DNA from: Pedococcus cremeus
GTDB taxonomy: Bacteria > Actinomycetota > Actinomycetes > Actinomycetales > Dermatophilaceae
Length of the DNA: 64,000 nucleotides
Assembly: GCF_900111375.1 (NCBI RefSeq)
Contig: NZ_FOHB01000003.1
Span: 124,001-188,000, forward strand
Direction: 5' to 3'
Shown: positions 8,760 through 17,426 of the stretch, piece by piece
How the letters are laid out: every line of letters begins with the position of its first letter
Numbering within the stretch: the stretch's first letter is position 1
Made by a program: the position numbers and the translations under genes
The notes under the pieces: generated by a model
Databases searched by the model: none
The model's input: only the letters and a program-made list of their open reading frames with translations
What the model was told of the DNA's origin: nothing

Positions 8760-10298
8760 TTAGGAAGCGCTGGTTTCCGCGCTGTGGATCGTGTGTTTCC
8801 CGGGCGTAAAACGCATCTCACCCTCCATCGGGACGTTCTGTGAGGCCTCGGTGCGGCCCCCGAGCCAGGTGAGGAGGTCGCAGACCTCCTGGGTGCAGCC
8901 GCCGCAGCCCGTCGTCGCGCGCGTGGTGGCGGCGAGCTCCTCGACCGTGCGGCTGCCGTGCTCCCACTGCGCCGCGATCGCGCCCTTGGTGACGCTGTTG
9001 CAGCGGCACACCGTGGCGCTGTCGGGCAGGTCGGCCGGGGACGCGGCGGTCGTCGCCTCCCCGGTGGGCAGGGCGGGCAGCAGCAGGTATGCCGGGTCGG
9101 CCGGCACGGGCGTCCGGCGCGTGTACGTCGCGACCAGGTCCGCCCCCACGGCTGCGTCACCGACGCAGGTGGCGCCGACGAGAACGCCGTCAGAGACGAC
9201 GACCTCGACGTGGCGACCGGCGGCCGGGTCGCTGAGCCTGAGCTGCCGGTGCGCCTTGTCGTCCGGCCGCTGCGAGCCGCACACGCCCATGGTGACGACG
9301 TCGAGCCCGTTGGCCTTGAGGCGCACCACGTCGTTGCCGGTGGCGTCCCTGGTCGCCACGGCGGGGGCTGCACCCGACAGCAGGGCGGCGAGCCGGCGCG
9401 CCTGGTCCCAACCCTGGGCAACCAGCCCGCTGCCGCCCTCCGGCGGCTGGGCGCAGTCGCCGATGGCGTGGATGCGCCGGTCGGCCGCGCACGAGAGCGC
9501 GTCGGTCACCAGGACGCCGCGGTCGGTCGCGAGCCCCGCGTCGGCGGCGAGGGCGGTGGCGGCCACGGTGCCGGTGGCGAGCACGAGGAGCTGGGCCGCG
9601 AGCACCTCGCCGTCGGCCAGGCGCACCCCCGTGAGGGCGCCGTCGGCGAGCACGACCTCCTCGGCGCCGACGCCGACCCGGTGCTCGATGCCCAGGCTGC
9701 CCATCGCGGCCTCGACGGCCCGGCTCGCGTCGCCGTCGAGCTGCCGCTCCATGAGGGCCGGGGCGGGGTGCACGACGGTGACGTGCACTCCTCGATCGGC
9801 GAGCCCGCAGGCCGCCTCCAGCCCCAGCACGCCGGCGCCGAGCACCACGGCCCGCCGGGCGTTGAGGGTGGCGGCGACGATCTCGCGTGCGTCGTCGATG
9901 GTCCGCAGCGGGTGCACGCCGCGGGGCAGCGTGGCCGGGTCGGGCGCCAGCCCGCGCAGAGGGGGGATGCGCGCCGCCGCGCCGGTGGCCAGGACAAGTC
10001 GGTCGTAGCGGTGCCGCACCCCGTCGGTGTCGAGCACCGACCGGTCGCCGCGGTCGATCGCGACCGCCGCGGTGCCGAGCCGGATGTCGAGCCGGGGGTC
10101 CTGCGGGGTCGGCAGGGTCAGCGAGCCCAGACCGTAGCGTCCCGCCAGCACCTCGCTGAGCAGCACGCGGTTGTAGGGCTCACACGCCTCGGCTCCGAGC
10201 ACGGTGACGGTGAACCGGCCGGCAGTGTCTGCGGCGAGCAGGTCCTCGACGAACCGGGACCCGACCATGCCGTTGCCGACCACCACGACGCGGGTCAT
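8760..10298 (-). CDS. Assimilatory nitrate reductase electron-transfer flavoprotein (NasB/NasC-like)
   Basis: A 512-residue FAD/NAD(P)H oxidoreductase with a C-terminal BFD-type [2Fe-2S] domain. It most likely passes electrons to the molybdopterin subunit encoded immediately upstream. The FAD motif is VVVGNGMVGSRF at the N terminus, a second NAD motif is VVLGAGVLGLEAA near residue 150, and the cluster cysteines are CRCN near 430 and TGCGGC near 461. ATG 10298 overlaps the nitrate reductase stop (ATGA). It resembles the N-terminal half of NirB, but the siroheme domain is absent, so it is not a second nitrite reductase. Confidence 0.85.
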   Translation of the reverse strand: MTRVVVVGNGMVGSRFVEDLLAADTAGRFTVTVLGAEACEPYNRVLLSEVLAGRYGLGSLTLPTPQDPRLDIRLGTAAVAIDRGDRSVLDTDGVRHRYDRLVLATGAAARIPPLRGLAPDPATLPRGVHPLRTIDDAREIVAATLNARRAVVLGAGVLGLEAACGLADRGVHVTVVHPAPALMERQLDGDASRAVEAAMGSLGIEHRVGVGAEEVVLADGALTGVRLADGEVLAAQLLVLATGTVAATALAADAGLATDRGVLVTDALSCAADRRIHAIGDCAQPPEGGSGLVAQGWDQARRLAALLSGAAPAVATRDATGNDVVRLKANGLDVVTMGVCGSQRPDDKAHRQLRLSDPAAGRHVEVVVSDGVLVGATCVGDAAVGADLVATYTRRTPVPADPAYLLLPALPTGEATTAASPADLPDSATVCRCNSVTKGAIAAQWEHGSRTVEELAATTRATTGCGGCTQEVCDLLTWLGGRTEASQNVPMEGEMRFTPGKHTIHSAETSAS

Positions 10299-12430
10299 GC
10301 GCGCGCCCCTCTCGGGGCTCCGGCCTGCACGTCGACCGCGCACACCTTGAACTCGGGCATGCCCGAGACCGGGTCGGTGGCGTCGTTGGTGAGCAGGTTG
10401 ACGCTCTCGGCCCCGCCCCAGTGGAAGGGCATGAACACCGTGTCGGGGCGGATGGTGTCGGTGACCCGGGCCGCGGCGGTCAGCCGGCCTCTTCGCCCGG
10501 TGAGGCGCACCGGTGCGGCGTCCTCGACCCCGAGGCGCAGGGCGAGCAGCGGGTGCAGCTCGACCCAGGGCTGCGGCACCTCGGCGGCCAGCTCGGGCAC
10601 CCGCCGGGTCTGGGCGCCCGACTGGTAGTGCTGCAGCACGCGGCCGGTGACGAGGTAGACCGGGGCGTCGGGGCGGACGTCGTCGAGCGGGCCGTGGTGG
10701 TCCACCGGCACGAGCCGGGCGCGGCCGTCGGGCGTCGGGAAGCGGTCGGTGAAGACCCGGGGGGTGCCCGGGTGCGGCGCGCCCGACGTCGCTGGGCACG
10801 GCCAGTGGAGCGCCTCGCCGGTGTCGAGCCGCTCGTGGCTCAGCCCGCTGTAGTCGGCTCGGCCACCGGCGCTGGCGCGGGCCAGCTCGTCGAACACCGC
10901 GGCCGGGTCGGTGTCGAAGACGCCGGGGGAGCCCAGCCGCCGGGCCAGCTCGGACCAGACCCACAGCTCCGACCGCACGCCGTCCGGCGGGTCGAGCACC
11001 TTCCGGCGCCGGATCACCCGGCCCTCGAGGGAGGTCAGGGTGCCCTCCTCCTCGGCCCACTGCGTCACCGGCAGCACGACGTCGGCGAGCTGGGCCGTCT
11101 CCGACGGCACGAAATCGCAGACGACGAGCAGGTCGAGGCCGCGCAGTCGCCGCCGGACCTCGTCCACGTTGGGGGCGCTCACCGCGAGGTTGGAGCCGTG
11201 CACGAGCAGAGCCCGGGGACCACCGTCGGTGCCGATGGACCGGAGCAGCTCGACGGCGGGAAGCCCCTTGCCGGGCAGCGACTCCGGCGCGACGCCCCAG
11301 ACCGCGGCCACGTGCGCCCGGGCGGCCGGGTCGTCGACCATGCGGTAGCCGGGCAGCTGGTCGGCCTTCTGGCCGTGCTCCCGGCCGCCCTGGCCGTTGC
11401 CCTGCCCGGTGAGGGCGCCATAGCCCGAGCCGACTCGTCCCGGCAGCCCGAGGGCCAGCGCGAGGTTGATCGCCGCCGTGACGGTGGCGGTGCCCTGCGA
11501 GCTCTGCTCGACGCCGCGCCCGGTCAGCACGTACGCGCCGGGTCCGCCGTGCGTGGGGCTCGCCGCGGCGAGCAGGCGGGCGGTGCGGCGCAGCAGGCCG
11601 GCCGGCACCCCGCACTCGCGCTCGGCCCGTTCGGGCCACCAGGCGGCGACGGAGCGCTGCACGTCGGCCAGGCCGGACGTGCGCTCCTGCACGTATGCCG
11701 CGTCGGCCAGCCCCTCGGCCAGCACGACGTGCAGCAGGGCGAGCAGCACCACGAGGTCGGTGCCGGGCACCGGTTGCAGGTGCAGGCCCTGGCCGCCCTC
11801 CACGAGCCGGGCGGTGGCGCTCCGGCGCGGGTCCACCACCACGAGTCCGCCCCGTGCGCGGGCACCGGCCAGGTGCTGCACGGCCGGCGGCATCGTCTCG
11901 GCGAGGTTGCTGCCGAGCAGCAGCACCGCGCCGGCGCCGCCCAGGTCGGCGAGGGGGAAGGGGAGCCCCCGGTCGAGGCCGAGCGACCGGTTGGCCGCCG
12001 CGGCGGCGCTCGACATGCAGAATCGGCCGTTGTAGTCGATGTTCGCGGTGCCGAGCGCGACCCGCGCGAACTTGCCCAGCTGGTAGGCCTTCTCGTTGGT
12101 CAGCCCGCCGCCGCCGAAGACGGCGACGGCGTCGGCGCCGTGCACCTGCCGGGTCCGGAGCAGGCGCTCGGCCACCAGGTCGAGGGCCTCCTCCCACGAG
12201 GCGGGCCGGAGGGCACCGTCGGTGCCGCGCACCAGCGGCGTGGTGAGTCGGTCGGGCGCCCGCAGCACGGCGGCCGAGGTCCAGCCCTTGCGGCACAGCC
12301 CGCCCCGGTTGGTGGGGAAGTCGCGCCCGTCCACCTCGACCCCACCGGCCACCGGGGTGAGGGCCTGTGCGCACTGCAGCGCGCAGTAGGGGCAGTGCGT
12401 GCTCACGCCGCTCGCGGTCACGGGCCTCAC
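10295..12430 (-). CDS. nasA: Assimilatory nitrate reductase catalytic subunit (molybdopterin)
   Basis: A 711-residue Mo-bisMGD oxidoreductase reducing nitrate to nitrite in the cytoplasm. The N-terminal [4Fe-4S] ligands are C14, C17, C21 and C47 (CPYCALQC, GGLCRKGW). Further family segments include GGGGLTNEKAYQLGKFARV, NYNGRFCMSS-like DYNGRFCMSS, GSNLAETMPP, and a C-terminal dinucleotide-binding domain (FMPFHWGGAESVN). There is no C-terminal BFD domain, which fits a separate electron-transfer subunit. The start is taken as GTG 12430, overlapping the narK stop as GTGA; a second GTG follows three codons later. Confidence 0.93.
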   Translation of the reverse strand: MRPVTASGVSTHCPYCALQCAQALTPVAGGVEVDGRDFPTNRGGLCRKGWTSAAVLRAPDRLTTPLVRGTDGALRPASWEEALDLVAERLLRTRQVHGADAVAVFGGGGLTNEKAYQLGKFARVALGTANIDYNGRFCMSSAAAAANRSLGLDRGLPFPLADLGGAGAVLLLGSNLAETMPPAVQHLAGARARGGLVVVDPRRSATARLVEGGQGLHLQPVPGTDLVVLLALLHVVLAEGLADAAYVQERTSGLADVQRSVAAWWPERAERECGVPAGLLRRTARLLAAASPTHGGPGAYVLTGRGVEQSSQGTATVTAAINLALALGLPGRVGSGYGALTGQGNGQGGREHGQKADQLPGYRMVDDPAARAHVAAVWGVAPESLPGKGLPAVELLRSIGTDGGPRALLVHGSNLAVSAPNVDEVRRRLRGLDLLVVCDFVPSETAQLADVVLPVTQWAEEEGTLTSLEGRVIRRRKVLDPPDGVRSELWVWSELARRLGSPGVFDTDPAAVFDELARASAGGRADYSGLSHERLDTGEALHWPCPATSGAPHPGTPRVFTDRFPTPDGRARLVPVDHHGPLDDVRPDAPVYLVTGRVLQHYQSGAQTRRVPELAAEVPQPWVELHPLLALRLGVEDAAPVRLTGRRGRLTAAARVTDTIRPDTVFMPFHWGGAESVNLLTNDATDPVSGMPEFKVCAVDVQAGAPRGARA

Positions 12431-13806
12431 ACCTTCTCGGCGGCGAGGGCCGCCCCGCGCCGCGCGTACACGGCATACGTCAGGGTCGCCATGACGAGGT
12501 AGGCCGCGACGAAGACCCACAGGGCGGGGACCAGCGAGCCGTAGGCCTCCTTCGCCATGGCGAAGCCCCGGGGGATGAGGAAGCCGCCGTAGGCACCGAC
12601 CGCGCCGGCGATGCCGATGCAGCCTGCCGCCGACTTGCGCGCCGCGGCCAGCCGGTCCGGGCCGCTGACGCCCGCACGGAAGACCGCCGGGATCATCCGG
12701 TAGGTCGCACCGTTGCCGACGCCGGCGCCCGTGAACAGCACCATGAAGGCGGCGAAGAAGAGCCAGAAGCTGTGCAGCCGCAGCCCGGTGACCGCCCCCA
12801 GGGCTCCGACCGCGAGCACCGCGAAGGAGGCGATGGTCACGCGCGCACCGCCGAGCCGGTCGGCCACCATGCCGCCGAGCGGGCGGGTCAGCGCGCCGAC
12901 GAGGGCACCGAGGAACGCGATGGACGTCGACACCTCGGGGAACTGCGTCTTCAGCAGCGTGGGGAAGGCGCCGGAGTAGCCGATGAACGACCCGAACGTG
13001 CCGATGTAGAGGAACGAGATGACCCACGTGTGCGGGTTCCTCGTGGCGGCGGCGAAGCTGCGGAAGTCGGACCGCACGCCGGTCAGGTTGTCCATGCCGC
13101 GCCACGCGAGGACGGCGGCCAGCAGGGCCAGCGGCACGAACGCCAGGCCGGCTCTCTCGAGGTGCACACTGGCGCCGACCGCGATGACCGCCGGCACGAG
13201 CAGCTGCACCACGCCGGTGCCGAGGTTGCCCCCGGCGGCATTGAGGCCCAACGCCTTTCCCTTCTCCGCTTCCGGGAAGAAGAACGAGATGTTGGTCATC
13301 GAGGAGGCGAAGTTCCCACCGCCGAAGCCGGCCAGGGCGGCACAGGCGAGCAGCACCCCGAACGACCGCTGCGGGTCGGACACGGCCCAGGTGAGGGCCA
13401 GGGCGGGGACGAGCAGCAGCAGGGCGGAGACGACGGTCCAGTTGCGGCCGCCGAAGACGGGCACCGCGAAGGTGTAGGGGATCCGCAGGGTCGCCCCGAC
13501 CAGGCTGGGCACGGCGATCAGCCAGAACTGCTGGTCGAGGGTGAGGTCGAAACCGGCCGCCGGCAGCTGAGGCACGACGACGCTCCACAGCGCCCAGACG
13601 CAGAACCCCAGGAACTCGGCGTAGACCGACAGGGTGAGGTTGCGGCGGGCGATGGAGCGACCCCCGCCGCGCCAGAAGACGGCGTCCTCGGGGTCCCAGT
13701 GGTCGATCCACCGGCCGGCGCGGTGCACCGGCACGGCGGGCGTCGACGGCGCCGGGAGGGCGGGGGCCTCGAGCGAGGAGAGGCTGGCCCGGGGAGTCGC
13801 GGTCAT
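12427..13806 (-). CDS. narK: Nitrate/nitrite transporter, MFS NarK family
   Basis: A 459-residue major-facilitator protein bringing nitrate in or exchanging nitrite. ATG 13806 has AAGGAG 6 nt upstream; the open frame extends 21 codons further without a ribosome site. The N terminus has about 35 cytoplasmic residues, then twelve predicted helices. Typical NarK segments are seen: GFGGGNFASSMTNISFFFP (nitrate signature 1 region) and GAGVGNGATYRMIP (signature 2 region). It is the first gene of the seven-gene operon, so its promoter lies in 13807-13960. Confidence 0.92.
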   Translation of the reverse strand: MTATPRASLSSLEAPALPAPSTPAVPVHRAGRWIDHWDPEDAVFWRGGGRSIARRNLTLSVYAEFLGFCVWALWSVVVPQLPAAGFDLTLDQQFWLIAVPSLVGATLRIPYTFAVPVFGGRNWTVVSALLLLVPALALTWAVSDPQRSFGVLLACAALAGFGGGNFASSMTNISFFFPEAEKGKALGLNAAGGNLGTGVVQLLVPAVIAVGASVHLERAGLAFVPLALLAAVLAWRGMDNLTGVRSDFRSFAAATRNPHTWVISFLYIGTFGSFIGYSGAFPTLLKTQFPEVSTSIAFLGALVGALTRPLGGMVADRLGGARVTIASFAVLAVGALGAVTGLRLHSFWLFFAAFMVLFTGAGVGNGATYRMIPAVFRAGVSGPDRLAAARKSAAGCIGIAGAVGAYGGFLIPRGFAMAKEAYGSLVPALWVFVAAYLVMATLTYAVYARRGAALAAEKV

Positions 13807-13905
13807 GGTGGCTCCTTGGGTGACGGCGGGGACGCTGGGGTCCGGTGCCGGGGAGGGGACGCGGCTCACCCTGCCGAGCGCGTGTTACCCGTCGGCGCGC
13901 CCGCC

Positions 13906-13921
13906 GTTAAACGTCCGTAAC
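13906..13921. promoter_or_regulatory. Possible GlnR-type site upstream of narK
   Basis: GTTAAACGTCCGTAAC has TTAC-type ends in inverted orientation. Read on the minus strand it is GTTAC-N6-TTAAC, close to the GlnR pattern GTNAC-N6-GAAAC known from Streptomyces nitrogen genes. A further GTTACC lies at 13884-13889. The position, about 100 bp before narK, is suitable. One half is imperfect, so this is tentative. Confidence 0.35.
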
Positions 13922-13966
13922 GGTCACCGCACAGCGCACGGCGCACGCCTGTGAGGTCGGCTGCCA

Positions 13967-14010
13967 GGGGACCTACGGCACTGCCCGCCACCACGGGCGC
14001 TTCCTAGCGT
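13967..14010 (+). promoter_or_regulatory. DosR-like box and -10 element of the alcohol dehydrogenase gene
   Basis: GGGACCTACGGCAC (13968-13981) fits the 5-4-5 layout of DosR/DevR boxes (GGGAC-N4-GNCCC), with one imperfect half. TAGCGT (14005-14010) is a plausible -10, placing transcription near 14017 and the box centre at about -42, the usual DosR position. A stronger box lies just downstream of the same gene. Confidence 0.4.
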
Positions 14011-14049
14011 GGAGGTGCCAACCGCCATGAGGACGCAGGAGGAGCAACC

Positions 14050-15093
14050 ATGTTCGCAGTCATCTACCACGGACCCGGGAACAAGGCGTGGGAGGAAGTG
14101 CCTGATCCCCAGATCATCGACGACACCGACGCCATCGTCCGCGTCGACGCCGTGACCATCTGCGGGACCGACCTGCACATCCTCAAGGGTGACGTGCCCG
14201 CCGTCACCGACGGTCGCATCCTCGGCCACGAGGCTGTCGGCACCGTCGAGCGGGTCGGGGCCGGCGTCAAGAACGTCAAGGTCGGCGACCACGTGCTCGT
14301 GTCCTGCATCACCGCCTGTGGTGCCTGCCGGTACTGCCGTGAGGGCATGTACGGCCAGTGCCTCGGCGGCGGTGGCTGGATCCTCGGCCACAAGATCAAC
14401 GGCACCCAGGCCGAGAAGGTCCGCGTCCCCTTCGCCGACACCTCGACCTACCTCGTGCCCGAGGGCGTCAGCGACGAGGAGGTCCTGATGCTGGCCGACA
14501 TCCTGCCCACGGGCTACGAGGTCGGCGTCCTCAACGGTGCGGTGCGCCCCGGTGACACCGTGGCCGTGGTCGGGTCGGGCCCGATCGGGCTCGCCGCCAT
14601 CATGGGCGCCAAGCTCTTCAGCCCCGCCCACGTCGTGGCCATCGACCTGGCCGACTCCCGCCTGGAGGCGGCGAAGCGGTTCGGCGCCGACGTGGTGGTC
14701 AACGCCTCGAAGGAGGACGCAGTCGCGGTGGTCAAGGAGCTCACTGGTGGCCTCGGTGCCGACACCGCCATCGAGGCGGTCGGTGTGCCGGCCTCCTTCG
14801 AGCAGTGCGCCGAGCTCATCCGCCCCGGCGGCCGCGTCGCCAACGTGGGCGTGCACGGCGCGCCGGCCTCGCTGCACCTCGAGGACCTCTGGATCAAGAA
14901 CGTCACCATCACCACGGGGCTGGTCGACACCTACTCGACGCCGACCCTGCTGCGCCTGGTGACCAGCCGCCAGCTCGAGTCCGCCAAGTTCGTGACCCAC
15001 CACTTCGCGCTCGAGCAGTTCATGGAGGCCTACGACGTGTTCGCGCGGGCCGCGGAAACCAGTGCGCTCAAGGTGGTGCTGCAGCGGTCGTGA
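14050..15093 (+). CDS. Zinc-dependent alcohol dehydrogenase (secondary-alcohol type)
   Basis: A 347-residue medium-chain dehydrogenase oxidising alcohols or reducing aldehydes and ketones with NAD(P). GGAGGA lies just before ATG 14050. Catalytic zinc ligands are in ICGTDLH (C38) and GHE; the four-cysteine structural zinc lobe is CGACRYCREGMYGQC; the dinucleotide motif is VVGSGPIGLAA near residue 175. The glycine-rich GGGGWILGHKING segment resembles secondary/isopropanol-type enzymes. DosR-like boxes on both sides and the adjacent nitrate operon suggest use during oxygen limitation, which is inference. Confidence 0.92.
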   Translation: MFAVIYHGPGNKAWEEVPDPQIIDDTDAIVRVDAVTICGTDLHILKGDVPAVTDGRILGHEAVGTVERVGAGVKNVKVGDHVLVSCITACGACRYCREGMYGQCLGGGGWILGHKINGTQAEKVRVPFADTSTYLVPEGVSDEEVLMLADILPTGYEVGVLNGAVRPGDTVAVVGSGPIGLAAIMGAKLFSPAHVVAIDLADSRLEAAKRFGADVVVNASKEDAVAVVKELTGGLGADTAIEAVGVPASFEQCAELIRPGGRVANVGVHGAPASLHLEDLWIKNVTITTGLVDTYSTPTLLRLVTSRQLESAKFVTHHFALEQFMEAYDVFARAAETSALKVVLQRS

Positions 15094-15118
15094 ACGACAC
15101 GCCGGTCGGTCGCGCGTG

Positions 15119-15162
15119 GGGACCAAAGTCCCTGTCGCACAACCGATCTCCGGAGAGATAAA
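15119..15162 (+). promoter_or_regulatory. Perfect DosR/DevR-type palindrome with -10-like element
   Basis: GGGACCAAAGTCCC (15119-15132) is a perfect 5-4-5 palindrome matching the mycobacterial DosR consensus core GGGACTWWAGTCCC except at one spacer base. GATAAA (15157-15162) could serve as -10, putting transcription near 15169 and the box centre near -43. No coding gene follows on the plus strand; the next 220 bp form hairpins. Confidence 0.6.
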
Positions 15163-15168
15163 GGTACT

Positions 15169-15390
15169 GCCGCACCTGGTCAAGGAGAGCGGTCCCGCCG
15201 GCCAGCGGGACGGCGACCAGTCACCGGGAGCGACCACGCTGGACTGCGAGACCCTCACCTGCCGGGAAAGCCGGAGGACCGGTCCCCGACGAGGACGGGA
15301 AAGGTGGACCACCCAGCGCGAGCCCGGCAATGTCCTACCGGGCGCAAGAGACGAGGCCCCGACCGACTCAGCACGTCAGCCGGGGCCTCG
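15169..15390 (+). ncRNA. Candidate structured small RNA in the adh-pncA gap
   Basis: The 393-bp gap between the dehydrogenase and convergent pncA has no credible gene. From the predicted start it contains a nested stem: CTGGTC (15176-15181) pairs with GACCAG (15215-15220), enclosing GTCCCGC/GCGGGAC (15192-15198 with 15205-15211). Then GCCCGG/CCGGGC (15321-15326 with 15337-15342) follows, and finally the 10-bp hairpin at 15351-15389. Together with the DosR-type box this suggests a roughly 220-nt hypoxia-induced RNA. No known RNA family was recognised. Confidence 0.4.
15351..15389. terminator. Hairpin between the candidate RNA and pncA
   Basis: CGAGGCCCCG (15351-15360) pairs with CGGGGCCTCG (15380-15389) around a 19-nt loop. 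The plus strand has no T-tract; on the minus strand TCTCTT follows. It could terminate both the plus-strand transcript and the pncB-pncA transcript. Confidence 0.5.
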
Positions 15391-15486
15391 CCGTGCGTCC
15401 AGGGGCCTCCCGGGCTGCGGGCCTCCCCAGCTGCCGTGCCGGCCCCGCCGCGTCAGCCGGGCGTACTTCATCCGGGCGTAGGCCAG

Positions 15487-16068
15487 CTAGGCGAGCGTGA
15501 CGCCGGCGTCGCGCAGCTGCAGCAGGGCCCGCTCGGTGGTCTCCGGCGCGACGCCGGCGGTCAGGTCCAGCAGCACGGTCGTGGCGAAGCCCTCGGTCGC
15601 GGCGTCGAGGGCGGTGGCCCGCACACAGTGGTCGGTGGCGATGCCCACGACGTGCACCTCCTCGACGTCGCGGCCGCGCAGCCAGGCGGCCAGGCCGACC
15701 TGCCCGTCGGGCTCGACGGTGAGGCCCTCGAAGCCGCTGTAGGCGGCGCTGTGGTGACCCTTGCGGAAGACGGCGTCCACGGCGTCGAGCGCCCCCGCGG
15801 CGTGCGGGTGGAACAGGGCGCCGTCGCTGCCGGCTCGGCAGTGGGCCGGCCACGACTCGACGAAGTCGGGCTCGTCGCTGAAGTGCGGGCCCGGGTCCTC
15901 GTGCCAGTCGGCGGTGGCCACCACCGCGGCATACTCGGCCCCGTGCGCAGCCACGTGCTCGCTGATCCGGCGCGCGGTCTCGGCCCCGCCCGCCACGGCG
16001 AGCGAACCGCCCTCGCAGAAGTCGTTCTGGACGTCGACGATGATCAGCGCGCGCGGGGACTCGGGCAT
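15487..16068 (-). CDS. pncA: Nicotinamidase
   Basis: A 193-residue isochorismatase-fold hydrolase converting nicotinamide to nicotinate in NAD salvage. The catalytic triad is visible as D12 (VDVQNDF), K103 (FRKGHH) and C148 (ATDHCVRA). Metal-binding residues are in ADWHEDPGPH. It starts 19 bp after the pncB stop, so the two consecutive salvage enzymes form an operon. A GTG two codons upstream (16074) is an alternative start. Confidence 0.93.
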   Translation of the reverse strand: MPESPRALIIVDVQNDFCEGGSLAVAGGAETARRISEHVAAHGAEYAAVVATADWHEDPGPHFSDEPDFVESWPAHCRAGSDGALFHPHAAGALDAVDAVFRKGHHSAAYSGFEGLTVEPDGQVGLAAWLRGRDVEEVHVVGIATDHCVRATALDAATEGFATTVLLDLTAGVAPETTERALLQLRDAGVTLA

Positions 16069-16087
16069 GTCCACCACGCTAGTGCGG

Positions 16088-17404
16088 TCAGGGCAGGTTG
16101 TCCTCGAAGAGGGTGGGGACGGCCGGCTCGCCGCGCTGGAGGCGGTGCGCGGCCGCGGGCAGCTCGGCGCGGGAGGCCTCGTGCCGGGCACGGGCGGCCT
16201 CGATGGTGCAGCTCTCGCGGCCGACGACCTCGCCGTCCCGCACGAGGGGCACCAGCAGCGGCCGGTCGTCGCCGTCGTCGGCCGGCGTCTCGCCGAGCCC
16301 GATGACCTCGGCCTCGGCGCACCCCTTGGCGTTCAGCCGCCGCAGGGCGTACTTGCGGCCGCCGACGGACTGCTTGTCCTTGCTCTTCTTGGCGACGCTG
16401 ACCATGGTGCCGCTGTCGTCGGTGCGGGCCACCAGCTTGTAGACCATCCCGGCCGTGGGGGCACCGGACCCGGTGACCAGGGAGGTGCCCACGCCGTACA
16501 GGTCGACCGGTCCGGCGGCCAGCCCGGCGATGGCGTACTCGTCGAGGTCGGAGGTCACGACGATCCTGGTGTCCTGGTTGCCGAGGTCGTTGAGCAGGGC
16601 GCGCACCTCCCGGGCCTGGCTCAGCAGGTCGCCGGAGTCGAGGCGCACCGCGCCCAGCTGCGGGCCGGCGATCTCGACGGCGGTCCGCACGGCGCTGGCG
16701 ACGTCGTAGGTGTCGACGAGCAGGGTGGTGCCCTTGCCCAGCGCCTCCACCTGGGCCGCGAACGCCTCGCGCTCGTCGTCGTGCAGCAGGGTGAACGCGT
16801 GGGCTGCGGTGCCCGCGGTGGGCACGCCGTAGCGGCGGCCGGCCTCCAGGTTGGAGGTGGTGGCGAAGCCGGCGATGTATGCCGCGCGGGCGGCGGCCAC
16901 GGCCGCCTCCTCGTGGGTGCGCCGCGAGCCCATCTCGATGCAGGGCCGGTCACCGGCCGCCGAGGTCATCCGCGACGCGGCGCTGGCAACCGCGCTGTCG
17001 TGGTTGAGGATGCTGAGCACCAGGGTCTCGAGGATGACGCCGTGGGCGAAGTCGGACTCGACGACCAGCACGGGGGAGTAGGGGAAGTAGCACTCGCCCT
17101 CGGCGTAGCCCCAGATGTCGCCCTGGAACCGGTAGGACGCGAGGAACTCCAGGGTCGTGTCGTCGACCACGGTGGTGCGCCGGAGGTGGTCGATCTCCTG
17201 GTCGGAGAAGCGGAAGCTCTCGATGGCGTCGAGCAGGCGGCCGGTGCCGGCGACGACGCCGTAGCGACGGCCCTCGGGCAGGCGGCGTGCGAAGACCTCG
17301 AAGACGCACTCGCGCGAGGCCGCCCCGCTGCGCAGCGCAGCCTCCACCATGGTGAGCTCGTAGTGGTCGGTGAGCAGTGCCGTGCTGGGTGCCGATGCAG
17401 TCAC
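16088..17404 (-). CDS. pncB: Nicotinate phosphoribosyltransferase
   Basis: A 438-residue enzyme joining nicotinate to PRPP, giving nicotinate mononucleotide. Family segments: TDHYELTMVEAAL at the N terminus, EGECYFPYSPVLVVES, RPCIEMGSRRTHEEAA, GAVRLDSGDL and TSDLDEYAI. GTG 17404 is preceded by TAGGCT with a 6-nt gap, so the mRNA is probably leaderless. The gene diverges from clpS, the same arrangement as mycobacterial pncB1 and Rv1331. Confidence 0.94.
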   Translation of the reverse strand: MTASAPSTALLTDHYELTMVEAALRSGAASRECVFEVFARRLPEGRRYGVVAGTGRLLDAIESFRFSDQEIDHLRRTTVVDDTTLEFLASYRFQGDIWGYAEGECYFPYSPVLVVESDFAHGVILETLVLSILNHDSAVASAASRMTSAAGDRPCIEMGSRRTHEEAAVAAARAAYIAGFATTSNLEAGRRYGVPTAGTAAHAFTLLHDDEREAFAAQVEALGKGTTLLVDTYDVASAVRTAVEIAGPQLGAVRLDSGDLLSQAREVRALLNDLGNQDTRIVVTSDLDEYAIAGLAAGPVDLYGVGTSLVTGSGAPTAGMVYKLVARTDDSGTMVSVAKKSKDKQSVGGRKYALRRLNAKGCAEAEVIGLGETPADDGDDRPLLVPLVRDGEVVGRESCTIEAARARHEASRAELPAAAHRLQRGEPAVPTLFEDNLP

Positions 17405-17426
17405 GACGGCAGCCTATTGTGGGGTC
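17405..17426. promoter_or_regulatory. Overlapping divergent leaderless promoters of pncB and clpS
   Basis: The two GTG starts are only 22 bp apart. TATTGT (17415-17420) is the plus-strand -10 for clpS, followed by 6 bp then GTG. AGCCTA (17411-17416) read on the minus strand is TAGGCT, followed by 6 bp then the pncB GTG. The two -10 elements share 2 bp, so simultaneous polymerase binding looks impossible. Confidence 0.65.

Noticed and set aside
4976-8809. Very long open frame on the plus strand opposite nirB, nirD and cysG
   Set aside because: It is antisense to clearly conserved genes, has Arg/Pro/Ser-rich shadow composition and no recognisable domain; such frames are common at this GC content.
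15304-16305. 333-codon plus-strand frame through the adh-pncA gap
   Set aside because: It mostly runs antisense to pncA and pncB, has no ribosome site, and crosses the hairpin region.
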